From Pascua guehoae (Eukaryota; Basidiomycota; Tremellomycetes; Trichosporonales; Trichosporonaceae), in NCBI GenBank assembly GCA_001600415.1, contig BCJX01000006.1, forward strand, positions 1,424,364 to 1,488,363: a stretch of DNA of 64,000 nt, written 5' to 3'. Position numbers and translations under genes: made by a program. Under the pieces are notes generated by a model, which saw nothing but the letters and a program-made list of their open reading frames with translations, did no database searches and was not told the origin of the DNA. Positions within the stretch are counted from its first letter, which is position 1, and every line of letters begins with the position of its first letter. Positions 54,928-64,000 of this stretch are shown here, in pieces.

Positions 54928-57718
54928 TTAGCCGCGCATCTCGTCGCTGATGAATGTAAGCCGCTGACAGGGCACAATACCTTATTCACTACTCACCGGA
55001 TCGCGAGCAGGCGTGCCCGCTTCTCCTTGTGGCCGTCACGAAGACGGCACGTCTCGTCATCGGGCTCACACAGCTCGCGAGCCCTCTTGCGAGTGGCATC
55101 GTTTGCGCACCGCATGGCAGTGCGCAAAGTCCGGCCGACGCCGTTGAAGAAGTCCTTGATAAGACACTGCCCCTCACGGCGGAAGAGGTCGCTAACCCGC
55201 AGTGACGCGTCCCAGAGGTGAGTCGTAACGTACGCGGCAATTCGAATTGCCCTCCAGCCGTCGGCGATCTTCTTCCGGTGGTTTTCACGCTGCGGCGGAT
55301 CGTCGTCCGCGTTGCTGGGATATTGGGCGTCGTAGAACCTCATGCCGGCTTGGCAGTACTGGTCGATTCGCGCCGGCTTGTTCGCCGGGGACAGTTCGAC
55401 CTCCAACGGCATGTTCTTCTCCCTATCGCACCATACTTGGACCATGGACGCCAGGCGACTTGTAAGCCGCTGTTGCTCCTCTTCGAGCGCGGTGCTGCTG
55501 TTAGCGTGAACAGCCTGTTTACAGGACGCACAGGAAGATTTCCCTTGCCCGCTCCATCTCCGGGCACGCCGTCGTGACAACCTCGTGTGCCAAGTCGGCG
55601 AGGACCATCCCAATTTGAGGTATGGCGGACCGGAGAGTTTTCGTCCAGTCGCTAAGGTAGTTCTCGACCAAGCCAAGCTCCAGGGGGTGTACCATCGTGT
55701 AGTCAATGCGTGGCATAAAGAGAGGGTTCTCAAAGCTGTGAATGTGAGCTCTTCACCGTCTCTCGAGCTCGGTGCTATGGGCTACACTCACTCGCCCATC
55801 ATCTCAACAAGCTCGTCCACATAGAGCTTTGGGCGGTCTAGGGCGTGGTCGCCCCAACATCGGTCGCGATCATCGAGCTGCACCGGGCGGAAGATCACGT
55901 TCTCCTCATCCTCGTCGGCCTTGTCTATCGGCCGAAGCTCCGGAACGGAGGAGCAGAGGTCCTTTTGACACTTCATGAAGATGTCGAGAAGTTTGCCGGC
56001 GTACACCTTCTTGGAGTACTCGATTAGGAACTTGCGCTCGATACCTGCGATGATCCCATGAAGTTGCTCCTCTGGGTCCTCCAGCTCGCCAGGCAGCTCT
56101 GCAAGTGCCGCCTCATGCACAGCGAGCTTCTCCCCAATGTGGCGGATAAGGAGGGGCTGGCTGAGTAGTCAGCCATCTGATCATCACTCTCGCCGGAGCG
56201 GTGTTGCCGTTAACAAGAACTAACTCACTTCGCTTTGGCGATTGTCAAGAACCGGGTAAAGATCGCCTCACGAACAGGTTGCCACCCAAAACGTCGACCA
56301 CAGCGCGAGGCGAGGTCACGCCACCCGTCCTCTTCGAACATGGTACGCAGACGAGCTTCAAGCTGTTGCTGCGAGGCCTTGCCATTCCGCTCTGTTGGTA
56401 GGGCGAGGCGGAGCGGCCAGTACCCAAGCGCAGGCCGAAAAACACCCGGGACGTCATTGGCGATCATCTTGCCCCAGAAGTCCTCCTCGGGGGCGTCGAT
56501 TTTGTCCGCTTTGGTGATGAGACCAATCGAGCGCTTCCCATCAGGGTCGCACCGCTCAACAATCTCGGCCGCGATGCCCATGCGGTCTGCTGATCTGTTT
56601 AGCAGATTGACGGACTGTGGACAACTTACAGCCACCGGCGGCAAGGCAGAGCATGATGAAGGTCTGCGGCCTGCTGAGGTAGGCCATGGCGAGGTCTATT
56701 GACTGTCAGCAACAGAGCTATGCTGTGAGCTAATTACTTGCCTTGGGTGATCCGGTCGTCGGTGAGACCGGGGAGGTCGATGATAGCCAAATCAGGGACC
56801 TCATACCCTTCAAGCTGGCCATTAGCCCAATCCCACGATAGTTGGAGTGAACTGAGACAAACTGACCAGAAGAAGGACGACGTTCTTGGTGAATCGGCGG
56901 CCCACTTCACAGCGGCGATCCGCCTCAGAGAGGTTCTTGAGTTCCTCAAGTGTCCTGTTGACCTGTCAGTCTTTGCGCGTGCGACCGAATCTCACCGAAT
57001 CGGCAGGTACCCGTCCTCTGAACGACGAGCCTCGTCTCCGGCCAGCCTGAGAATCTCTGCCATTCCGTCCCCCGAGGTCAGAGGCTGTTGTGTAAATCGT
57101 GCCCTCTTGGGCCTTCCTGGCGCGGGGGAGTGGAAGTCGACAAAGACTTCGGCCTTGAACTTCGTGCTTTTGTTACGGTGAGACAGCACCTGGGTGGGCC
57201 CCCTATGTCGTCAGCGAACAGTCACGGCACGACAGTGTGGCCCACCAAGTTGCTGTTCCCGTGCCCGAGTAGAAGCAGATCTTGCCCTGCTCGTTAGCAA
57301 GTGAGTACTAGCCAGATGGATAGGAGCTGTTCAGTCGGTCGGCTGCCACTCACATCAAACAACCAGCTCAGCCTGGACAGTTAGTAGTGATCACACCATG
57401 GACACCACTTACAGGTTGGACTTCCCGACGCTCTGCTCGCCGCAGACGGCGACATTGGGGGTCGGCGTATCGCGGTAGCTGTTGGCGCATGAGTACAGTG
57501 CCTATAGGGACGAGAGACCGCGATACGCACCCAAGGCTGTCCAGCTTGTGAATCGTGGCGTATTGCCACCCGAGATCAGTGGTGACAGCGTCGTTGCGCT
57601 GGTCGAGAGATGTCGCCGATGTCGACGATGCCGAGGACCGTCGACTTGTCGTCGGGCTTTCCACGTCCTGCGATACGACTGAGACGATGCTGTGAGGAGT
57701 TTGGCTGGGAGGCGGCAT
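54928..57718 (-). CDS. Dynamin-superfamily GTPase
   Basis: Thirteen exons on the minus strand: 57718-57531, 57478-57413, 57372-57354, 57286-57246, 57202-56996, 56954-56867, 56814-56742, 56695-56630, 56589-56229, 56160-55792, 55735-55532, 55494-54997, 54946-54928 (732 aa), all in frame. All GTPase motifs are intact: P-loop GEQSVGKSN (76-84), switch I Thr104 (GTGTATWGPT), DLPGL (216-220), TKAD (275-278). The stalk follows, including ADEDEENVIFRPVQLDD and EEEQQRLTSRLASMVQ. There is a short Ser-rich N terminus and no PH or Pro-rich domain, so it is closer to Vps1/Mx-like proteins than to classical dynamins; I cannot name an orthologue. One intron (56741-56696) is GC-AG. The exon 9 and exon 12 acceptors have 3-nt alternatives (CAGCAG), and the 3' end rests on a 19-nt last exon. 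Confidence 0.82.
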
Positions 57719-58173
57719 GGTAGGGGATGTGATGGGGAAAGATGTGGGACGAGTGAGTGGATGAGAGTCATGAGATGGTGGGTGAAGAAGAGAAAGAAGG
57801 ATACGGGCGGACGGGGAGTTGAAGGGGATACCAGTCAGTGGGTATGGTGAGCTTGGTACGGTGTGTCTGCACGGAGAGCAAGGGCGCAACAAATCCTGTG
57901 AAGCACACAGCGTGATGACATGCACTGTGCTGAGGCTATAGACCAGGTATTTGGCCGAACCAAGTCGCGCCCGCGCGCATGTTGCGCGATAAAGCGATGG
58001 GTAGAATGAGTGCGCGCGCGAGCATTAACGGTGCGCGTGAGGCACCAGTCTCTACATGGAACACACATGGGAACGGCGCATTCCACACAGGGCCACTTTG
58101 TTCCAAGCCACAGTCTGCATTCCAATAGCTACGGAATTTCATCACCTCATCCCTCCTTCACACGCTCCGGCTT
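57719..58173. other. Intergenic region
   Basis: Between the dynamin promoter side and the 3' end of the GMC oxidoreductase gene. No gene was seen. Confidence 0.5.
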
Positions 58174-60069
58174 TTACTTCTTGGCCTGTTCCTTGTAGAG
58201 GTCTGGGTGTGCGGCCTTGACAAAGTCTGCGCCCTTCTCGGCGACCATGTAGACGACGTTTTGGATGCGGCAGTCGGGGATGAGCGGGAAGATGCTGGCG
58301 TCCATGACGCGGAGGTTCTTGGTGCCAAAGACGCGGAGCTCGGGGTCGACCACACCGTCACCAATGTTCTTGGCCATGCGGTTGGTACCACAGGGGTGGA
58401 AGCCGGTCTGGGAACGCTCGAGGATTTCGCGCTCCATCTGCTCGTCGGAGGCGCGGTCGAGGGGCCATGGGTAGTCACACTCGACAATGTCCTTCATTCC
58501 CTCGCCCTTGTACATGACGTCGCCGATGAAGCGCGTGCCCTCGCGGAGGGCGATAATGTCGAGGTCGTGCTCGAGGAAGCCGATGTTGATGTGCGGCTGC
58601 TGGAAGGGGTCGGTCGACTGGAGCCTGACGGAACCGTTGTTTGAGAGAGGGCGCATCAGGTCGACAATGACGGTAAGGTAGTTACCCGATGGGGGCGTGG
58701 GGAAGTGCCACTGGAAGGCATCGGCGAACATGGGCTGGGAGTGTGTTACACAGGTCGGGCGTTCGGGCGTCACACCAAGGTTCCACCAATGTGACTCACC
58801 ACAAAGTCCATCTCAAAGTGCGGCTGGCCAGAGGGGCCGAAGGGGTCCTTGCCATTGTTCTCCTTCTTGTACTTTACGTACTCGGGGCACTTTTCGAGGT
58901 ACTTGTCGATACGAGGGAAGCCGACGAGCTCGAGGAGGGGGCTGGCGAGCGGACCAGTCTTGTCCTTCTTGTACTGCTCTTCTGCCTTCTTCATCTTGTC
59001 TCCCTTGCGGAGGAGAATGTCATCCAGGCCATAGCCGTCCTTGAGCTTGAAGACGTGGGAGAAGATGGGGTGGTCCTGAAGGTTGCAGCCAACGTGCTTC
59101 GAGTCGACGACGACCTGGATGCTGAGGTCTTCGAGGTGGGACTTGATTCCGACGCCCGAAAGCATGAGAATCTTGGCCGACTCGTACACGCCCTGCGTAA
59201 CAATAACCTCACGATCGGCGTAGAACTTGTACTCGCGACCGTCGTCTCCGATGACCTCGACGCCAACGGCCGTCTTGTCTTTAAAGATGATACGCTTGGA
59301 AACGGTGTTGGCCAGGAGCGTGACATTGTCCTTGCCGTTGATGGCGACGGCAGAGGTCGAGCGCTCGCCCTTGTAGACGGTGTTGACTGACGGGAAGAGA
59401 CCCGACTGCTTGCCGCTGTAGACATCGACGCTCAGGTCGTGGCCCTGGCTCTTCCACGACTTTTGCAGGTTCTCGCGGAAGGGCTTGGTCTCTTCGAGAA
59501 GGTCGGCGTGGGCAACGTGAAGAGCACCGTTCTGGCCAAGCTTCTTCATGTCGTCCGGGTACTTCTTCTTGTCGTCAAAGTAGGTGGCGCACTTGTTAAA
59601 GTAGTCCTTGACGCCGTTCCAGCCCCACGTCGTTCCACCGTACGGCACCCAGTCGTCGTCGTAAGTGGCGGCGCTACCGCGGAGCCACGTAAAGTAGTTG
59701 AGCGAAGTGCTGCCTCCGAGCACCTTGCCGCGGGTGTTGGGGCATTCGACGCGCGTGTACGAGGGACGGTTGATCATGGTCGTCTTGTACTTCCAGTCGT
59801 ACTCGGATCCGCGCGTCTGCATGGCAAGCGCCGGGGTAGAAATGATGTTCACATCCGCCGGGTCGCTATAGACGTGTTAGCTGACAACTCGCCGGGGGGT
59901 TCATAATAACTCACCCAACACCGGCCTCGACGAGAAGGACCTTGACCTTTGGGTTCTCAGCCAGACGGCCGGCGACCGTGCAGCCTGCGGCGCCGCCACC
60001 AAGGATGATAAAGTCATAAGTCTCCTTGGCGTCCTTGGGGAGAGTTGTCGGATGGCTGTGGACGACCAT
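58174..60069 (-). CDS. GMC-family FAD oxidoreductase
   Basis: Exons 60069-59915, 59865-58800, 58734-58174 (593 aa), in frame. The FAD-binding Rossmann motif is [17 protein letters not shown] (20-36), with VLLVEAG completing it. GMC signature 1 is visible in [20 protein letters not shown] and signature 2 in [15 protein letters not shown]. The C-terminal active site has [10 protein letters not shown], where His is the likely catalytic base, and [18 protein letters not shown] with the partner Asn. The family oxidises alcohols, sugars, choline or similar substrates, many members producing hydrogen peroxide; the substrate here cannot be predicted. There is no signal peptide and no SKL-type peroxisomal tail (it ends KEQAKK), so a cytosolic location is likeliest. 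A catalase gene lies divergently upstream. Confidence 0.9.
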
Positions 60070-62073
60070 TGTGAATATTCAAGTGTGTGGCGAAGTATGT
60101 GGTGAGAAGGCGGGGGATGAGTGTGTTAGGAGAGTTGCGTGTGTCTTCCTGTTATACTGTGGCTCCAACATCAGATGTTTACTGAGATTCAGTGTTTACT
60201 GATATTCTGACGACAGCCCACGTCACTTCCCCGGCACAGGACACGACGTCGGGATACAGTAGCACCTGCGGCCGTAACGTCAAGGAACGTGTGCTGCGAA
60301 AATACCTTGAGCGTCATCCATCGTCACTCGGCCAGCATGCTCTTCCCCAATGGTAAACATAGAAGAGACCTCCTTCTTCATTCTGTGAGTTTCTCTATTG
60401 ATGAAGATTGTCCGCCCGATCCCCACGGTATTTACCTGCCGCGATACGTGAAATGGTCCTCACGATGAGAAATGACTTTTGAAATGTCTGCCCCACGTCC
60501 AACTCTTTCAAACGAGAAGCGACAAATAACCATTCGACGTTATTGAGGCAATTGATGTTATGGAAGAAGATGGAACAGGTCGAACAAACAGTACGTGCGA
60601 AGCCACGTACGCGTCCTGTGGGGCCGCGCGTAGGACTGCGCCATCTAATGTCGCACGCCATGCGTGGAGAGACCTGTCGCGGGGAATAATGATTCACGCA
60701 GAGATGCAAGGGCCACTTATCACTGGTCAACTGTGCCATGCAATTCAAGTCCTAGACACTGGACGGCGATTTTCCGAATCCTGGCCAGCTGTCAACACTC
60801 ATCGCCCCAACCACCGCAAGAAGACGTGGAAAGTGGCTTGACGCTATCATACTGTACGTGGCATCAATGTCGATAATAGAACATCACGTCGGCCAATGCC
60901 GGGATTACCTTTGGTTGCCACATGTTTACGGGCGGCAACTGGATCGACGTCCGTTCATGTACATTTGCACGTTGGAGATCTAGCATCTCGGAAGGACACG
61001 CGCTGAAAGGCCGAAATTCTCAAATTCGAAGATGCTCTGGATCCCACAATTAGCGCCGTTGTCGGCCCCACTGATGGGGAGGGTGTGACATTTGAGAACT
61101 GGGCTCAGTTCTTGAGAACTGGTAGCCTGATTATTTGAGAAAGGCGAAGGCTGTCGACTCGTGGCTAACGTATCCCTTCGAGAGGTGCCGTCGTGTGTTG
61201 CGTGTCGCGACTTGGTGTGGCGGTGTGGCGGCGTAGGTTGCAGACATGGGGTAATTTACCTTTGCGTCGTCAGGCACGACCCGGTGCTTTGCCGTCCATC
61301 CGTCCCAAATCTCCAATGCAGCTGGCTACGCGTTCCCCTGTTTCACATCATCCCATGACGTATGGAGGAATATGACTGGCTCGGAACCTCGTGGAAACAA
61401 AGTTGTTGTAAAGGCCCGGCCATGGTCTCTTTGTAGATCTGGGAGACTGAGCGCGGTGTGGAGCTTGTGGAGCGGTGCAGAAGTTGCCGTCGTACATCGC
61501 AAGCACGTGCCTGTCGTCTGTGCATTTGGGGCACAGTCTCTCTCAGCTCTCAGGTTTCTCCGAGGGCCAAACGCGTGCGCGTTGCCACAGTGCAGCCGTC
61601 GCCTATGTGGGCGCGCGAAAGTTCTGTTGGCAAATCTCCTGATCTCCAGCGCTGGCGTTGTGGACTGCTACAGATCTCGTCGATCGCACTGACTCTGTGC
61701 ACGGCGGCCGCGGCATGCGGACCTCACGGTGACCATCCGTTTTCTCACGCCACCCAGGCCAGACGGCGGCACCCACAAGCTCCTCTCCGCCGGAAATGGC
61801 CCGACATTAAGGTGTCGTTGCTTGGACAATGACGTCTTGCTTCCACGATGTTGTGGAAACTTTGGAGTGTGTGGTGGATGTGGTGTTGTGTATATGGTGT
61901 GCATAAAGCACCCCCTTACTGGTCAGCCGTTGTCTGCGTATCCCCACCCCACTGCCTCAGTGTACTCATCTTGTCCATACACCACTGAACGCCACACCCA
62001 AAGGCCCTGTGGCAGCTCCATCTCCTTGCACACAAAACACAAGTCTCGCCTCTGAAAACCAACACCACCAAGG
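60070..62073. other. Divergent intergenic region between GMC oxidase and catalase
   Basis: 2.0 kb, the longest space between two certain genes outside the 29-37 kb region. No gene, tRNA or strong repeat was found. It presumably contains both promoters. Confidence 0.5.
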
Positions 62074-64000
62074 ATGTCTTCTTCAAATGAGCCCGTCTAC
62101 ACGCTCGCCGAGGGTCAGTGCAAGCTCTCCCTCATCGTGATGCACACCAATAGTCCCATCCTGTCTCATCTCCAGAGTCATACATGCACAGATGAAGCTA
62201 ACCTCCAGGCTGCCCCATGGCGAGCGCCTCGACGGCCCAGCGCTTCGGCAACGACACGCCCATCAAGGGCCTAATGCTCATGCAGGACACGCAGATGATC
62301 GAAGTCCTGGCCCACTTTAGCCGTGAGCGCATCCCCGAGCGCACTGTCCACGCCGGCGCTGTCGGTGCGTGGGGTGAGCTCGAGGTCACTGCCGACAACT
62401 CGGACATTACCTCGGCCAAGTTTCTCAACGGCATGGGCAAGAAGAGCAAGGTCCTCTGGCGCCTGTCTATCACGGGACCGGAAAAGGGCCACTACGAGAC
62501 TACCCGCGACGTCCGCGGTTGGGCCATGAAGATCTTCACAGAGGAGGGCAACCAGGACTTTGTGTTCAACAGCATTGTGGGTAGCGCACAGTTTGGAGAT
62601 ACGAACACTGACACCGCCTTCAGCCTACCTTCTTTATTCGCGACCCTATCAAGTTCCCTTCCATGAACCGGTCGCACAAGGACGGTCCTGCTTTGAACGC
62701 CCCGGATCCGAACATGGTGAGTGAAGGTCATCGCGTAGTTTGGTACACGCTGACCGGCAGTTCTGGGAGTAAGTACAGTATCTGAAATCCTAAAGTCCAC
62801 CATCGGCCAACAGGAATTAACGTTCAGTTTCCACGTCAACAACCAGGAAGGTATCCACGCCCTCATGATGCTCTTCTCCAACCGCGGCATTCCTGCGTCG
62901 ACGCGTGAGCTCAACGGCTACAGTGGCCACACGTACAAGTTTACAAAGGACGTAGGTATATTCCGTTCCGACAGGCTTCTGCCTCGTACTAGGTAACTGA
63001 CATTATGTAACAGGACGACACGTTTGTCTACGTCAAGATCCACTTTATCTCAAACCAGGGCGCCAAGGGCATGAAGCGCGAGCTCGCCCACAAGATTGGG
63101 GGAGAGAACCCAAAGTACCACACCAAGGACATGTGGGACCACATTGAGCGAGGAGAATACCCGTCTTGGACCATGTACGCCCAGGTTATGAAGCCTGAGG
63201 AGGCGGAAAACTACCGCTGGAACATCTTTGACATGACAAAGGTGTGGCCTCACAAGGACTTTCCTCTGCGCGAGATGGCAAAGTTGACCTTGAACAAAAA
63301 CGTAAGTGATGTGTCTGCAGTCGTTTGTCAAATTCAAAGCAGTGCCGTGATTCTGACATCGATATCAGCCTCGTAACTATTTCTCGGACATTGAGCAGGC
63401 AGCATTCTCGCCGTCGACGATGGTTCCAGGCCTCGCACCGACGCTCGACCCTGGTAAGTCTTAACGGCATCCCACGTCAGTGCACTACCCTAACACCTCA
63501 GTCCTCCAGTCGCGCATGTTTGCCTACCCGGACGCAGCCCGATACCGCGTCGGCGCAAACTACCAGCAGCTCCCGTGCAACCGCCCAGTCTGTGAGGTGT
63601 ACCAGCCATACGAGCGCAACGGCGCAATGCGCTACGAGACCAACTACGGCTCGGACCCGAGCTATGTTCAGTCTCAGCTCAAGCCGATCCGCTTCAAGGG
63701 CAAGATTGGCGCCAACGGATACTCGGTCGGCCACTGGAAGAAGGAGTTTTCGGGTATTGTCGCAGGCTACGAGTCTGAAGTCACCGAGGACGACTTTATC
63801 CAGGCCAAGATGATGTGGGACGTCCTGTGCAAGAGCAACGAGCAGGAGGACTTTGTCGGCAACGTCGTCGAGACCCTCGGTGAAGCGCTGCCCGAGCTGC
63901 AGAAGCCCGCAATTGGTATGTTCTACATCTTGCCAGGCAGTTTGGCCAGCTCGTCTTCCGCGACATTGGCTGACTCTTAGAAATGTTCACCAGGGTCGAC
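62074..64000 (+). CDS. Heme catalase (3' end beyond window)
   Basis: Nine exons seen: 62074-62113, 62209-62576, 62624-62716, 62761-62768, 62828-62951, 63014-63301, 63369-63453, 63502-63915, and 63981 to the window end. The distal His61 lies in RERIPERTVHAGAVGAWGEL. The active-site Ser is in LWRLSI and the Asn in FVFNSIPTFFIRDPIKFPSM. The proximal heme-ligand Tyr is in RMFAYPDAARYRVG. PSWTMYAQVMKPEEAE and NYFSDIEQAAFSPSTMVPGL are standard catalase sequence. It decomposes hydrogen peroxide. The loop after His61 is unusual: AGAVGAWG replaces the common AKGxGAxG. Exon 4 is only 8 nt (TTC TGG GA) and is required to make FWDFH. About 450 residues are visible. No localisation signal can be judged without the C terminus. 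Confidence 0.92.

Overview
The window looks like nuclear DNA of a GC-rich basidiomycete yeast, most likely a Tremellomycete (Trichosporonales or Cryptococcus-like). This is inferred from intron-dense genes, very short introns (34-60 nt) with CTRAC/CTAAC branch sites just before the acceptor, GTGAGT donors, and the gene set (dynactin p150, CWC25, a CM1 microtubule organiser, GPI-anchored Ser/Thr/Ala-rich wall proteins). No taxonomic search was possible. All exon models below were built by hand from splice signals, and every model called with confidence of 0.7 or more keeps reading frame through all junctions.

Layout. 1-967 (-): partial unknown protein with a mitochondrial-like N terminus. 1605-4856 (-): NVJ2-type SMP lipid-transfer protein. 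5804-6987 (-): GPI-anchored wall protein. 8261: intron-bearing tRNA-Thr. 9369-10964 (+): GPI-anchored surface protein. 11740-13053 (+): unknown protein with five helix-turn-helix-like repeats. 13984-16629 (-): single-pass surface protein. 17771-19248 (+): BEM46/ABHD13 hydrolase. 19541-20917 (+): CWC25. 21291-25167 (+): CM1/centrosomin-motif coiled-coil protein. 26718-29088 (-): DOMON plus cytochrome b561 membrane protein. 29-36.7 kb is gene-poor: a tRNA-Gly, one unknown gene, a 111-bp tandem repeat and AT-rich palindromic sequence. 36693-39164 (+): MFS sugar transporter. 40132-41436 (+): glutathione S-transferase. 42776-44133 (+): unusual ubiquitin-conjugating enzyme. 45052-46030 (-) PRP11/SF3A2 and 46278-48295 (+) RRP8 share a divergent promoter. 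48556-53216 (-) dynactin p150 and 53624-54729 (+) eIF3k share another. 54928-57718 (-): dynamin-like GTPase with 13 exons. 58174-60069 (-) GMC oxidoreductase and 62074-64000 (+, cut by the window end) catalase are head to head.

Functional themes. Most genes are core housekeeping: splicing (CWC25, PRP11), ribosome and translation (RRP8, eIF3k), microtubules (CM1 protein, dynactin), membrane contact sites (NVJ2). Accessory genes deal with the cell surface and with redox or peroxide chemistry (b561, GST, GMC oxidase, catalase).

The most unusual items are: (1) a UBC4/5-like E2 whose HPN motif is HCN, whose catalytic Cys codon is split by an intron and finished in an 8-nt microexon, and whose tail carries two SUMO-interacting-motif-like sequences; (2) the five-repeat HTH protein with a (S/T)PK tail; (3) a His/Ser-rich cytosolic tail on the b561 protein.
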